Source: Gammaproteobacteria bacterium (lineage in GTDB: Bacteria > Pseudomonadota > Gammaproteobacteria > DSM-16500). Taken from it: DNA of 64,000 bases. A program made the position numbers and the translations under genes. The notes beneath the pieces were generated by a model that saw only the letters and a list, made by a program, of their open reading frames with translations, had not been told where the DNA came from and searched no databases. This document shows positions 1 through 9,627 of this stretch, one piece after another (positions within the stretch are counted from its first letter, which is position 1; the number at the start of each line of letters is the position of its first letter). The stretch spans positions 87,195 through 151,194 of the forward strand of contig BMAG01000053.1 in assembly GCA_014132595.1 (NCBI GenBank). The letters run 5' to 3'.

Positions 1-1
1 A

Positions 2-850
2 TTGGGTGCTGAAATTACGATTGTCGAATTGATGGATCAAATTATTCCTGGATGTGATAAAGATTTGGTAATGCCTTTATTTAAACGCATTCAAAAGCGT
101 TATAAAAATATTTATCTTAAAATGAAAGTCACGAAAGTTGAGGCTAAAAAAGACGGTTTATGGGTGACTTTTGAAGGTGAGAATGCACCTGAAAAACCTG
201 AACGTTTTGATCGTATTCTTTGTGCGGTGGGGAGACGTCCTAATGGTGATCAGATCGCTGCGGATAAAGCGGGTGTTAAAGTAGATGAGCGTGGTTTTAT
301 TCAGGTTGATAAACAACAACGCACCAATGTATCGCATATTTTTGCAATTGGAGATATTGCAGGAAATCCAATGTTAGCGCATAAAGCGATTCCAGAAGGA
401 CGAGTGGCTGCGGAAGTGATTGCAGGTCAAAAACATTATTTTGATGTGAAATGTATTCCGAGTGTGGCTTATACCGATCCTGAAGTCGCGTGGGTGGGTG
501 TGACTGAGAACGAAGCGAAGGCGAAAGGAATACAATATGGCAAAGGTTCTTTCCCATGGGCTGCAAGCGGTCGTGCTTTAAGTATTGGTCGTGATGAGGG
601 TCTTACTAAATTAATTATCGATGAAAAAACACATCGTGTGATTGGCGGTGGTGCTGTAGGTCCGAATGCAGGGGAGCTGGTTGCAGAAATTGGATTGGCG
701 ATTGAGATGGGTTGTGATGTTGAAGATATTTCTTTAACGATTCATGCGCATCCGACGTTGTCAGAGACAGTTGCGATGGCAGCGGAAGTTTATGAAGGGA
801 CGATTACGGATTTGTATTTACCGAAGAAGAAAGTGGAAGAGAAGAAATAA
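2..850 (+). CDS. lpdA: Dihydrolipoyl dehydrogenase (E3), C-terminal part; 5' end lies before the window
   Basis: E3 subunit of the pyruvate/2-oxoglutarate dehydrogenase complexes, reoxidising dihydrolipoamide with FAD and NAD+ in the cytoplasm. About 280 residues are visible: the second half of the NAD-binding domain (GAEITIVELMDQIIPGCD), the FAD-contacting AIGDIAG segment, and the dimerisation domain with the His-Glu dyad motif HAHPTLSE. The reading frame is already open at base 2, so the first visible codon is not a start. The redox-active Cys pair would be upstream. A palindromic repeat begins about 50 bp after the stop. Identification is firm; that it belongs to the pyruvate complex is inferred from family habit. 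Confidence 0.93.
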   Translation: MGAEITIVELMDQIIPGCDKDLVMPLFKRIQKRYKNIYLKMKVTKVEAKKDGLWVTFEGENAPEKPERFDRILCAVGRRPNGDQIAADKAGVKVDERGFIQVDKQQRTNVSHIFAIGDIAGNPMLAHKAIPEGRVAAEVIAGQKHYFDVKCIPSVAYTDPEVAWVGVTENEAKAKGIQYGKGSFPWAASGRALSIGRDEGLTKLIIDEKTHRVIGGGAVGPNAGELVAEIGLAIEMGCDVEDISLTIHAHPTLSETVAMAAEVYEGTITDLYLPKKKVEEKK

Positions 851-898
851 AGATAGTGCAGTTAATATGAAGGACGATGTGATTCATTGATGCCGAAG

Positions 899-987
899 TT
901 TCTGCTTCGTGAATCTTCTCTCCCGTCCATAGAGGGTGATTTGAAATTTGTTTTCTAGTGCGGGAGAGGGGAATTGCTAAGCAGAAT
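899..987. repeat. Palindromic CCCCTCTCCCGCCC-type repeat, short form (copy 1 of 8)
   Basis: The left arm carries TTCTGCTT..CTCTCCCGTCC and the right arm GTGCGGGAGAGGGGAATTGCTAAGCAGAA, giving an imperfect hairpin with an AT-rich loop. Same family as the copies near 16405, 25706, 44258, 45980, 50291, 54623 and 61292. This copy is the most diverged on its left side (TTCTGCTTCGTGAATCTT instead of CTGCTTAGAAATTCC). It separates lpdA from rimI. Confidence 0.75.
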
Positions 988-1046
988 TTGTGTTTTGATC
1001 TTAGCCCGACGGGGTAAGAACACAAGCCCGTTATGGAATATGAAAA

Positions 1047-1484
1047 ATGCTAAGACCCGCCACTCCAGATGATATTCCGCAATTATGCGAGATAGAAATA
1101 GCGACCCAAATTGCACCTTGGGCAGCGGAAACTTTTGATAAATGTTTTCAGGCGGAAAGTCAGGGTTGGGTTATTACACAATCGGAAGATAAAATAATAG
1201 GATTTATTTTGGTTCTGTTGCAAATGGGTGAATGCCATATCTTAAATCTTTGTATAGATCCCAATCAGCAGCATCAAGGATATGGTACTAAGCTTTTATT
1301 GGCTGCCTTAACAGATGCAAAGCAACAAGGCGCAGTGATCGCTTATCTGGAAGTCCGTCGATCAAATGCAAATGCAATCGCTCTTTATCAAAAAATGGGT
1401 TTTAGCAAAGTCGGCGAACGTAAAAATTATTACTTAACTAAAGAAGGCTCTGAAGACGCCTGTGTCTTTGCCAGAGAATTATAA
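1047..1484 (+). CDS. rimI: Ribosomal protein S18-alanine N-acetyltransferase
   Basis: GNAT-fold acetyltransferase predicted to acetylate the N-terminal Ala of ribosomal protein S18 using acetyl-CoA. The 145-residue length is typical. The acetyl-CoA loop motif is Q-H-Q-G-Y-G-T (around residue 78, after LNLCIDPN), followed by EVRRSNANAIALYQKMGF, the classic RimI beta5-alpha4 segment. Two upstream ATGs (1033 and 1040) are in other frames and run into early stops, which supports 1047. RimI is the most likely of the GNATs given EVR.SN..A..LY...GF; another small-protein acetyltransferase is the alternative. Confidence 0.85.
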   Translation: MLRPATPDDIPQLCEIEIATQIAPWAAETFDKCFQAESQGWVITQSEDKIIGFILVLLQMGECHILNLCIDPNQQHQGYGTKLLLAALTDAKQQGAVIAYLEVRRSNANAIALYQKMGFSKVGERKNYYLTKEGSEDACVFAREL

Positions 1485-1553
1485 TACTCGATCTTAAACC
1501 CCTAATCTGGTAGTATTTTATCTTAAAATATTTGTTGAACTGAACTTATCAAT

Positions 1554-3134
1554 ATGTCTGAATTAAAAACACAGCTTTCAAAACGACGTACGTTTGCGAT
1601 CGTATCTCACCCCGATGCGGGTAAAACAACTCTCACTGAAAAACTCCTTTTGTTTGGGGGCGCCATTCAGATGGCAGGCACGGTGAAGGGTCGTAAAGCA
1701 TCCCGCCATGCAACATCCGATTGGATGGAGTTGGAAAAACAACGAGGTATTTCTGTAACGACCTCTGTCATGCAGTTTCCCTATAAATCTCATATCATGA
1801 ATTTATTAGATACACCAGGACATGCGGATTTTTCTGAAGATACTTATCGTACATTGACTGCGGTGGATTCTGCGTTGATGGTCATTGATGCGGCGAAAGG
1901 TGTGGAAGAACGTACGATCAAATTATTAGAAGTGTGCCGCCTGCGTCATACGCCGATTATCAGTTTTATTAATAAAATGGATCGCGACAGCCGTGATGCA
2001 ATTGAGTTGCTCGATGAAATTGAAACGATATTAAAAATTCGTTGTGCGCCTATTACCTGGCCCATTGGATCAGGGCGGGATTTTAAAGGCGTTTATCATT
2101 TATATGAAGACGCGGTGTATTTGTATGAGCCGGGTAAAAATTCCATTCAACAGGAAGGCACTAAAATTTTAGGCTTAAATAATCCTGAATTGGATAGTTT
2201 GCTGGGGGATATGGCTGCTGAGATTCGTGAGAATGTGGAGCTCGTGAAGGGTGCAAGTCATGAGTTTGACAAAACCCAATTTTTAGCGGGAAAATTAACT
2301 CCTGTTTTTTTTGGATCAGCATTAAATAATTTTGGTGTGCGAGAATTGTTGGATGCTTTTGCAGAATATGCGCCTGCACCGCAGCCGCGTGACACTCAAA
2401 CACGTCAGATAGAACCTGCTGAAAATGCATTTTCGGGTTTTGTTTTTAAAATACAGGCGAATATGGATCCTGCGCATCGCGATCGAATTGCATTTTTGCG
2501 AGTTTGCTCGGGGAAGTATGTGCAAGGGATGAAAGTCTTTCAAGTGAGTTTAGGGCGTGAAGTCAAAATTCCACAGGCGCTTACTTTTATGGCATCGGAT
2601 CGTGAGCATGTGAATGAAGCGTGGGCGGGTGATATTATTGGTTTATATAATCATGGCACGATTCAAATCGGTGACACGTTTACGGAAGGTGAATCCTTAA
2701 AGTTTACAGGAATTCCCTATTTTGCACCGGAATTATTTCGGTTGGTGCGATTAAAAGATCCGCTGAAATTAAAAGCATTACAAAAAGGGTTAAAGCAACT
2801 TTGCGAAGAAGGCGCGACACAGTTGTTTCGTCCTTTGAATAGTAATAATCTGATTTTAGGCGCGGTTGGTATGCTTCAATTTGATGTGGTTGCGTATCGA
2901 TTGAAGCATGAATATAACGTAGATTGTGTTTATGAATCGGTTTCTGTTGCAACAGCACGCTGGATTCATTGTGATGATCCTAAAATGCTTGAAGAATTTA
3001 AAACGAAAGCGTTTGATAATTTGGCTTTGGATGGGAGTGATAATTTAACTTATCTTGCACCTTCTCGTGTTAATCTGAATTTAACGATGGATCGATGGCA
3101 GAAAATCGAATTTAGAACGACACGGGAGCATTAA
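1554..3134 (+). CDS. prfC: Peptide chain release factor 3 (GTPase)
   Basis: Translational GTPase that removes RF1/RF2 from the ribosome after peptide release. 526 residues, like E. coli RF3 (529). The G-domain motifs are in order: G1 SHPDAGKTT near residue 18, switch I with [13 protein letters not shown]3 [10 protein letters not shown]4 FINKMDRD, and [10 protein letters not shown], which is diagnostic of RF3 rather than EF-G. The C-terminal domain ends [15 protein letters not shown]. It stands between rimI and a CHMI gene with short gaps, so co-transcription with the latter (15 bp) is likely. Confidence 0.97.
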   Translation: MSELKTQLSKRRTFAIVSHPDAGKTTLTEKLLLFGGAIQMAGTVKGRKASRHATSDWMELEKQRGISVTTSVMQFPYKSHIMNLLDTPGHADFSEDTYRTLTAVDSALMVIDAAKGVEERTIKLLEVCRLRHTPIISFINKMDRDSRDAIELLDEIETILKIRCAPITWPIGSGRDFKGVYHLYEDAVYLYEPGKNSIQQEGTKILGLNNPELDSLLGDMAAEIRENVELVKGASHEFDKTQFLAGKLTPVFFGSALNNFGVRELLDAFAEYAPAPQPRDTQTRQIEPAENAFSGFVFKIQANMDPAHRDRIAFLRVCSGKYVQGMKVFQVSLGREVKIPQALTFMASDREHVNEAWAGDIIGLYNHGTIQIGDTFTEGESLKFTGIPYFAPELFRLVRLKDPLKLKALQKGLKQLCEEGATQLFRPLNSNNLILGAVGMLQFDVVAYRLKHEYNVDCVYESVSVATARWIHCDDPKMLEEFKTKAFDNLALDGSDNLTYLAPSRVNLNLTMDRWQKIEFRTTREH

Positions 3135-3149
3135 TTTTAGGAATAACGT

Positions 3150-3500
3150 ATGCCGCATTTAACGATGGAATATAGTTCAAATTTAATAGAGAAAGAGACG
3201 TTAACGACGTTGTTTGAAAATTGCCATGATTTGTTGGCGGAGAAATTGCCGACGGAGCGTAGGAGTTGTGTGAGTAGGGCGATTGAGTGCTCTCAGTATC
3301 ATATTGGGGAAGGTAAGGGTAATTCGTCGTTTATTCATATTAATTTAAAAGTGAAATCGGGCAGGACCTTTGAGGTATTGAAAGACACGGCCGAGGCGTT
3401 GCTTGCTGCAGTTAGGGCGCATTGTGCGAGATCTGTTAATCAATTAAATTTGAAGGTGACGCTGGAAATGATTGAGTTGGATAAAATGTATTTCAGCTAG
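3150..3500 (+). CDS. 5-carboxymethyl-2-hydroxymuconate delta-isomerase family protein
   Basis: 116-residue member of the CHMI branch of the tautomerase superfamily. The protein starts MPHLTMEYSSNL, so Met removal would expose Pro1, the catalytic base of the superfamily. The sequence ISxxHIG..(E/D)GK around residues 48-56 (SQYHIGEGKGNSSFIHINL) is typical for CHMI. No homoprotocatechuate degradation genes lie nearby, so its physiological substrate is unknown. A ribosome-binding site (TAGGAATAACGT) precedes the ATG. Confidence 0.8.
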   Translation: MPHLTMEYSSNLIEKETLTTLFENCHDLLAEKLPTERRSCVSRAIECSQYHIGEGKGNSSFIHINLKVKSGRTFEVLKDTAEALLAAVRAHCARSVNQLNLKVTLEMIELDKMYFS

Positions 3501-3518
3501 CCATATCATTTCTTTTTA

Positions 3519-3815
3519 GCCGCCGTTATTGCGAGCAGCATTCTTTGCTGTCATTGTGAGCAACATTCTCCGCTGTCATTGCAAGCAGCATTCTTTGCTG
3601 TCATTGCGAGCAGCATTCTCTGCTGATTGCGAGCAACATTCTCTGCCGTCATTGCGAGCGAAGCGAAGCAATCCATCTTTCGAACATAGCTTAGGATCTA
3701 GAACTGTTTTTTTAAGCTTTGCTTTCGAGATGGATTGCTTCGCTTCGCTCGCAATGACGGCAGAGAATGTTGCTCGCAATGACAGCGGAGAATGCTGTTC
3801 GCAATGACGGCGGTT
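3519..3815. repeat. Large hairpin repeat built on GTCATTGCGAGCGAAGCGAA with tandem side units (copy 1 of 2)
   Basis: The core inverted arms are 3647-3678 and 3729-3759 (CATTGCGAGCGAAGCGAAGC against its complement) with about 50 bp between. Outside the core, the left side holds about five ~24-bp units of the form GCATTCTCTGCTGTCATTGCGA, and the right side repeats the complementary unit about twice, so the arms are built of stacked units. Open frames across this block are repeat-generated and are not called as genes. It fills the gap between the convergent CHMI and ankyrin genes. Confidence 0.85.
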
Positions 3816-3863
3816 ATTGTCTACTAAACGAAGACAAATATAAAAAATGACGTGAATTTTAAG

Positions 3864-5780
3864 TCACGCCATTTGATATTGAGCGGGGCTGCTTGGAGTC
3901 AATGTAGGAGCGGTAGTCTGGACATAAGGAGGGGGGGCGTCCGCTGCGTTATGAACGTTTGCTGGGGTTTGATTCAATGACTCTGTTGGCAGCTCGTTGA
4001 GTTTTGCAAGAAGTGCCCTGGTTAAAGAGTTTTGTTCCTGTGATTCAAGAAAAGCCTTAAACTCTTTGAATGTTTTCAGTGTCAGCGATCCACTAGAATT
4101 AGCTAATCGCTCCATATGATTGTAGTAGTGCTGTGAGCGATATCGCTGAAAAAAACAGCAGCTTGATTGTATCATAAATTTTGAATTGGCGGTGAACGAA
4201 TAGGTATTGCTTTTCTTTCCGCTTAGTGAAGCGATAAAACCTTCTAATTGCTCCAAAAAATCATTTTCTCTATCGAGATAATCCTTCTGGCTTACAGAAC
4301 TTTTGCTTCGTTGATCAAGATAACGATAAGTATCCAGTAGATTGCAGAGCGCTTTATTGTTTATTTGGAAAGTAGTTAAAATATTCTCTAATTCACGTAC
4401 TTCAAATTTTGATGAATTTTTGTTTTTTTTAGCCAACGCTTTCAAAGCAACTTCATGTTGTTTGATAAGATAATATTTTGCGCCTGGGCAATCTTTGTCA
4501 AGCTTTTTGAAGATGTTTTTTAACGTCGATGAGTTACCATACTGGCAAATATAATGTAATGGTGTGAAACCTCTATTGTTTTGAGCGGACAATCCTTTAT
4601 AAATAATAGATGGCTGGGCATCATTAAGAAATTCAAACTGAGATACTTTGCCAGAGCGACAAAGATAATGCAGTGGATTCCATCCATTTGAAGTCACGCT
4701 GACTAAAGCGTTATCTTTTTGTTTTTCCTCATTTAATAGAGTTAAAACTTTTTGAATTAATTGTATTGTTGTATCAGGCCGATCATCCTGGTCAAACCGA
4801 AGTTTTCTGCAAGCCATATGAAGAAAATTTCTATTACCATTCGAGACAGACGATAAAAATTTTTGTGGAATGGTTAGAGGTACTTCTTTGCTTTCCTCAT
4901 TCTCATTTTTAGCTTCTTGATTTAAGCATAAATTATTTAAAATGAAGATAATACTAGCCGCTTTATTGGTAATTAAATTCTCAAGAAATTTATTTTCTGT
5001 GTTACAAATAAAATCGATTACAAGTTTATGCCCAAATGCTTTCAGTATGGCTTCTAAAATTTGAGGATTTTCATTTTTAGCAGCACAATCCAGGATAGTT
5101 TCGTTATTATCATTAAGCAATTCCAATAATAATAATTTTTGATCATCGTTAAAAGATTGAACTTCATTTAATATCACTTGTAAACGTGCAAAAATGCCTG
5201 ATCCAATAGGAATGGATGCAGCTAAATGCAAGGGTGTATCTCCCTCTGCATTTTTGATTGAAAGAGCAAGGATTTTATTATCAGTAGTTAATTCTTGAAA
5301 AGCAGGAGCAAGAATTTCATTGGCAATTTTTCTATTAGTTGTTGCGACCAAGTCGCAAAGTGAGGTGCGACTTGTCTCACTGAGCTGATGAAAAACCGCT
5401 GCCTCATACTTTTCTTTTGAATCTTTGAATCCATGATCCTTGAAGCTATAATTGTGAGTATTTGGCAGCACATAATAGGTTCTTAAAAAGTAATGTAATA
5501 GTGTTTCTTTTGAAGAATCATCTGAGGGGGCGAGGAATGCGTCTGAGTTTTTTACATTGGTTAGAAATTCTGTGAGATTAAATATCTTAACATTACAGTA
5601 AGCATAGTATGTTCTATAGGTCGTGTAATGCCATTTACCTTGATAATAATATGTATCGTCGTAGGGATTAGTGCCTGTATGAAAAGTTTGGTTATTCTTT
5701 ACATAAGAAACGTCATTATAAGTGTTTTTAACGAAACCATAAGTTATATCTTTTAATTCTTTTAACACTCGAGCATGCAT
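3864..5780 (-). CDS. Ankyrin-repeat protein, candidate secreted effector
   Basis: 638-residue protein with no signal peptide. At least four ankyrin-type units are visible: TPLHLAAS near residue 180, NFLHMACRK near 320, WNPLHYLCRSG near 371 and FTPLHYICQYG near 405, spaced by longer, irregular linkers. The N-terminal ~120 residues are Tyr/Asn-rich (YYYQGKWHYTTYRTYYAY). The C-terminus is proline-rich and contains PPPY (616-619), a WW-domain ligand motif in eukaryotes. An upstream PmrA-type direct repeat and an RBS (AAGGAG) precede the ATG. Ankyrin proteins of this style are commonly Dot/Icm effectors in Legionellales; secretion here is inference. The ankyrin assignment itself is solid. Confidence 0.8.
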   Translation of the reverse strand: MHARVLKELKDITYGFVKNTYNDVSYVKNNQTFHTGTNPYDDTYYYQGKWHYTTYRTYYAYCNVKIFNLTEFLTNVKNSDAFLAPSDDSSKETLLHYFLRTYYVLPNTHNYSFKDHGFKDSKEKYEAAVFHQLSETSRTSLCDLVATTNRKIANEILAPAFQELTTDNKILALSIKNAEGDTPLHLAASIPIGSGIFARLQVILNEVQSFNDDQKLLLLELLNDNNETILDCAAKNENPQILEAILKAFGHKLVIDFICNTENKFLENLITNKAASIIFILNNLCLNQEAKNENEESKEVPLTIPQKFLSSVSNGNRNFLHMACRKLRFDQDDRPDTTIQLIQKVLTLLNEEKQKDNALVSVTSNGWNPLHYLCRSGKVSQFEFLNDAQPSIIYKGLSAQNNRGFTPLHYICQYGNSSTLKNIFKKLDKDCPGAKYYLIKQHEVALKALAKKNKNSSKFEVRELENILTTFQINNKALCNLLDTYRYLDQRSKSSVSQKDYLDRENDFLEQLEGFIASLSGKKSNTYSFTANSKFMIQSSCCFFQRYRSQHYYNHMERLANSSGSLTLKTFKEFKAFLESQEQNSLTRALLAKLNELPTESLNQTPANVHNAADAPPPYVQTTAPTLTPSSPAQYQMA

Positions 5781-5832
5781 AGGTTTTCTCCTTACTTGAT
5801 ATCATTACCTGCAAGAAGAGTATCAGTGTAAA

Positions 5833-5849
5833 CTTAAGAGAATCTTAAA
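5833..5849 (-). promoter_or_regulatory. PmrA-box-like direct repeat upstream of the ankyrin gene
   Basis: Read on the minus strand the site is TTTAAG-ATTCT-CTTAAG, an exact match to the enterobacterial PmrA consensus YTTAAK-N5-YTTAAK with 11-bp periodicity. Eight bases further downstream is GATACT, a plausible -10, and the ATG follows about 50 bp after the box. PmrA controls many Dot/Icm effector genes in Legionella and Coxiella. By rough estimate such a match occurs about 0.5 times by chance in a window of this size and composition, so the placement is what lends weight. Confidence 0.5.
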
Positions 5850-5970
5850 GGATTAAAAATGTATTAGCCTATTTTTTGCCCAAATTTGAAAGGTTTTTTT
5901 ATATATTGTTTTACTAATACAGTATTTAATTTTATGATGGTTCTCATTTTTGCGCATTCGAGAATTGAAC

Positions 5971-7069
5971 ATGATAGAAACCACATCTGTGCAGCTACGT
6001 ATAAAAGAATTATCCAAACGCCTCGATGAAATTCGGAGGTATCTTTGACGTCGATCATAAGCGTGATCGGTTAGAAGAAGTTCAAAAAGAATTAGAAGAC
6101 TCTGCCATCTGGAATAATCCTGAGAAAGCTCAAAGTTTGGGAAAAGAGCGGGTTCAGTTAGAAACGGTGGTGAATACCATTCAACAGCTCGAAAATAATC
6201 TCAAGGATGCGGGTGAGTTATTTGACATGGCCGTGCAGGAAAATGACCGTGAAACGGCGGATTCTGTGGTGGCAGAACTTGATAATGCGACTAAATCCAT
6301 TGAAAAACTAGAATTTCAGCGCATGTTTTCCGGTGAAATGGATGAGTGTGCGGCCTATATGGATATTCAATCAGGTTCTGGCGGTACGGAGGCACAAGAT
6401 TGGGCCAATATGTTGTTGCGGATGTATTTGCGTTGGGGTGAAAGTCACGGCTTTCAAACAGAGATGATTGAAGTTTCTGCGGGAGAAGTCGCGGGGATTA
6501 AAAGTGCGACGATCAAGTTCACGGGGCCTTATGCATACGGCTGGTTAAGAACCGAAACTGGCGTCCATCGATTGGTTAGAAAATCACCATTTGATTCGGG
6601 GAATCGACGGCATACTTCATTTGCTTCTGTTTTTGTCTCACCCGAGGTCGATGAAAGTATTGATATCGATATTAATCCTGCGGATTTACGTATTGATACG
6701 TATCGTGCGAGCGGCGCGGGTGGTCAGCATGTCAATCGTACAGACTCGGCTATTCGTATAACCCATCTTCCGACGAATATCGTCGTTCAATGCCAAAGTG
6801 ACCGTTCTCAGCATAGAAACCGTGCAACAGCCATGAATCAATTGCGCGCTAAGCTATATGAGTTAGAATTACAAAAGCGTCGTTCAAAGCAGGATGAGCT
6901 GGAAGCCAGCAAGATGGATATTGGCTGGGGTAGTCAAATACGTTCTTATGTGTTGGATACTTCAAGAGTCAAAGATTTGCGTACGGGCGTTGAAGTAATG
7001 CAGCCGCAGGCTGTATTAGACGGCGATTTGGATAAATTTATAGAAGCGAGTTTATTGAGCGGATTATGA
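5971..7069 (+). CDS. prfB: Peptide chain release factor 2 with programmed +1 frameshift
   Basis: RF2 recognises UGA/UAA and triggers peptide release. The gene must be read as join(5971..6045, 6047..7069), giving 365 residues, the same as E. coli. Codon 25 is CTT followed by an in-frame TGA at 6046-6048; slipping one base gives GAC and continues to the stop. The C-terminal part carries the GGQ catalytic motif ([16 protein letters not shown]). The anticodon-mimic SPF tripeptide appears as RKSPFDS. It is followed by lysS with a 4-base overlap (ATGA), the same prfB-lysS order as in E. coli. Confidence 0.97.
6034..6049 (+). promoter_or_regulatory. RF2 autoregulatory frameshift site
   Basis: The sequence CGGAGGTATCTTTGAC contains the internal Shine-Dalgarno-like GGAGG, the slippery CTT and the in-frame TGA followed by C, the poor termination context seen in most bacterial prfB genes. 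Low RF2 lets the ribosome pause at UGA and slip +1, so RF2 tunes its own synthesis. Confidence 0.95.
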
Positions 7070-8577
7070 TTATGACTGAACAAGAGAATATAACAGTAGA
7101 TACAAATGAATTAATTGCACAACGGCGCTCTAAGTTAAATGAATTACGCGCGAAAGGAAATGCGTATCCTAATGATTTTGAACGGGATACATTAGCCGCT
7201 GATATCCACGCTGACTATGAAAATAAAACTGAACCTGAACTGGAGGCAGAGCCTATCCATGTCAAGGTCGCGGGTCGCATTATGACACGCCGCTTAATGG
7301 GCAAGGCGAGCTTTGTGCATTTGCAGGATATGTCTGGAAAGATTCAGCTTTATATACGGCAAGATGCAGTTACACCTGAAATATACGAGAAATTTCTAGA
7401 ATGGGATTTAGGCGATATTATTGGTGTTGAAGGCACTGTCTTTAAAACTAAAACCGGTGAGTTATCTGTTCGCGTGCAGCGATTACGATTATTAACAAAA
7501 GCGTTACGTCCTCTACCCGATAAATATCATGGGTTGGCGGATCAGGAAATGCGGTATCGTCAACGCTATTTAGATTTATTAGTGAATGAAACAACGCGTC
7601 AAACATTTATGATTCGTTCTAAAATCATTATTAAAATAAGAGAGTTTTTGACGAAGCGAGATTTTATTGAAGTGGAAACTCCAATGATGCAAGTCATGCC
7701 GGGAGGTGCTGCGGCGCGTCCTTTTGTGACACATCATAATGTGCTTGATATGCCATTATTTTTACGTATTGCACCAGAACTTTACTTGAAGCGTTTGGTG
7801 GTGGGCGGATTGGAGCGTGTGTTTGAAATTAATCGTAATTTTCGCAATGAAGGATTATCGACGCAGCATAATCCTGAATTTACGATGTTAGAGTTTTATC
7901 AGGCATATGCGAATTTTCATGATTTAATGGATTTATCGGAAGAGATGTTCCGATTTTTGGCTGAAGAGGTCTTGGGAACAACGATAGTTCGTTATCAGGA
8001 TCATGAGTTTGACTTTAGTAAGCCTTTTGCGCGCTTGAATATGTTAGAGTCAATTTTGCAATATAATCCTTCGTTGAAAGAAGCGGATTTATTAACGTTG
8101 GATGCTGCAAAATCGACTGCGGAAAAATTAGATATTCCGGTTAAAGAAAATTATGGTTTAGGCAAAATTCAATTAGAAATTTTTGAAAAGACTGTAGAGC
8201 ATCGGTTATTGCAGCCGACGTTTATTACGGATTATCCTGCTGAGGTTTCTCCACTTGCCAGATGTAATGATCAAAATCCGTTTGTGACGGACCGCTTTGA
8301 GTTGTTCATTGCAGGAAGGGAAATTGCGAATGGTTTTTCTGAGTTGAATGATGCCGATGATCAGGCAGAACGTTTTAGAAAACAGGTTGCTGATAAGGAA
8401 GCCGGTGATGAAGAAGCGATGCCGTATGATGAAGATTATATCACTGCCTTAGAGCATGGTTTACCACCGACCGCGGGTGAGGGGATTGGTATTGATCGTT
8501 TGGTGATGTTGTTTACGAATTCGTCTTCCATACGAGATGTGATATTGTTTCCGCATATGAGACCGGTGAAAGAGTAA
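7066..8577 (+). CDS. lysS: Lysyl-tRNA synthetase, class II
   Basis: Charges tRNA-Lys. 503 residues, matching E. coli LysS (505). An N-terminal OB-fold ([19 protein letters not shown]) is followed by a class II catalytic core: motif 2 [22 protein letters not shown] and motif 3 [14 protein letters not shown]. The start at 7066 overlaps the prfB stop; an alternative ATG six bases on would change only two residues. The only tRNA gene in the window (39293) is its substrate. Confidence 0.97.
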   Translation: MIMTEQENITVDTNELIAQRRSKLNELRAKGNAYPNDFERDTLAADIHADYENKTEPELEAEPIHVKVAGRIMTRRLMGKASFVHLQDMSGKIQLYIRQDAVTPEIYEKFLEWDLGDIIGVEGTVFKTKTGELSVRVQRLRLLTKALRPLPDKYHGLADQEMRYRQRYLDLLVNETTRQTFMIRSKIIIKIREFLTKRDFIEVETPMMQVMPGGAAARPFVTHHNVLDMPLFLRIAPELYLKRLVVGGLERVFEINRNFRNEGLSTQHNPEFTMLEFYQAYANFHDLMDLSEEMFRFLAEEVLGTTIVRYQDHEFDFSKPFARLNMLESILQYNPSLKEADLLTLDAAKSTAEKLDIPVKENYGLGKIQLEIFEKTVEHRLLQPTFITDYPAEVSPLARCNDQNPFVTDRFELFIAGREIANGFSELNDADDQAERFRKQVADKEAGDEEAMPYDEDYITALEHGLPPTAGEGIGIDRLVMLFTNSSSIRDVILFPHMRPVKE

Positions 8578-8600
8578 GTCTTTGATGGGCAAAGTAAACA

Positions 8601-9602
8601 ATGCACCAATTCACCACCCAATTAACTTTATTTTTGGAAAACACAGTTGCTCCCATAAGCAATGAGCTCGATTTTCATCGAGATTTATTGCAAAAGTGCT
8701 ATCAAAAATGGATTGAATTAGGTGGTTTGCGCTTATTAGTTCCTTGCGAGTATGGCGGATTGGGTTTTGAAAGGCTTGAGTGGATTGACTATACAAGCCA
8801 ATTGGCTGAATATTCAGGTGCGTTGTTATTTTTGCAGGCTCAGCATCAATACGCCATTTCAAGATTAAAAAAATTATTGCCTGATACAAGTATCGCATCA
8901 ACGTTAAAATCCATTGTCGAAAAGAATAAAGGTATTGGAGTTGCTTTTGCTGCCAATAAAAAAATCTTAACTATAAAAAAACATATCAATGGATTTAGTG
9001 TTTCAGGAGTTTTAAAATGGGTCACTGGATGGGATTATTTATCCGACATTCTCATTTCTTTCGATAACGATGGTGTAGATTATTACTGTTTTTTGCCTTT
9101 TAAAACGACAGGATCGTCTCTTGTTTTATCACCCCTCCTTGAACCCATTGTATTCAGCGCCGCTAATACTGTTATGATTACTTTAAAAGATTATTTCATT
9201 TCTTCAAATGATATTATAACGTCACATCTTTTTCAGCCGAAGACACCTTCTGAACATCCAGGTATCTATAGTTTTTTAGGCGCCTCAAAAGCATTATTAA
9301 AAATAGCTGCAACTGGAAAATATCAGCATAATGCTTACGTTAAAAGTAGTCTGAAACAGCTATTAGAAGAATGGGAGACCTATCGTAATAAAGTCATGCA
9401 ATCAACGGAAAATCCTTTTCGACTGAAAGCGACCGGTTTAAAATTTGCAGAAAAATGTTTATCGTTCGCGAAACTTGTTTGCGGCAGTCAAGGTTTATTA
9501 TCTACTCACCCGCTGACGAGACTCAATCGTGAAATTTGGCAATATTCAATCGGCGGTTATTCGGAAGATCAGTTGGAAGCTTATTTAGATTTTTTTAAAT
9601 AA
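8601..9602 (+). CDS. Acyl-CoA-dehydrogenase-like flavoprotein, divergent
   Basis: 333 residues, shorter than typical acyl-CoA dehydrogenases (about 380-400). The N-terminal helical domain is recognisable (LVPCEYGGLGFERLEW near residue 47, then LQAQHQYAISRL). The C-terminal domain ends with a family-like segment (GSQGLLSTHPLTRLNREIW.YSIGGYSEDQ). The central beta domain is poorly conserved and I cannot place the catalytic Glu with confidence. It lies 23 bp after lysS and 200 bp before the RiPP precursor, in the same direction. Whether it serves the RiPP pathway or is unrelated cannot be told from the sequence. Confidence 0.6.
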   Translation: MHQFTTQLTLFLENTVAPISNELDFHRDLLQKCYQKWIELGGLRLLVPCEYGGLGFERLEWIDYTSQLAEYSGALLFLQAQHQYAISRLKKLLPDTSIASTLKSIVEKNKGIGVAFAANKKILTIKKHINGFSVSGVLKWVTGWDYLSDILISFDNDGVDYYCFLPFKTTGSSLVLSPLLEPIVFSAANTVMITLKDYFISSNDIITSHLFQPKTPSEHPGIYSFLGASKALLKIAATGKYQHNAYVKSSLKQLLEEWETYRNKVMQSTENPFRLKATGLKFAEKCLSFAKLVCGSQGLLSTHPLTRLNREIWQYSIGGYSEDQLEAYLDFFK

Positions 9603-9610
9603 AAAGCTTG

Positions 9611-9627
9611 CTTAACTTTTTCTTAAG
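9611..9627 (+). promoter_or_regulatory. PmrA-box-like repeat and AT-rich leader before the RiPP precursor
   Basis: CTTAAC-TTTTT-CTTAAG has the 11-bp periodicity of a PmrA box with one mismatch in the first half-site, and TTTAAT (a -10-like hexamer) lies three bases downstream at 9631. The site is 8 bp after the upstream stop codon, so it could instead be part of a weak terminator hairpin (CTTAA..TTAAG). The rest of the ~200-bp leader is very AT-rich and I see no other confident promoter. An RBS (AAGGA, 9792-9796) sits 6 bp before the precursor ATG. Confidence 0.25.

Noticed and set aside
3529..3807. 92-codon plus-strand ORF and overlapping minus ORF in the first hairpin repeat
   Set aside because: Translation is a repeat of the unit sequence on both strands (LRA.FSA..), caused by the tandem hairpin, with no RBS.
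3519..3815. CRISPR-like array in the tandem unit region
   Set aside because: Units are contiguous with no spacers, vary between units and mirror each other across a hairpin; no cas genes are present.
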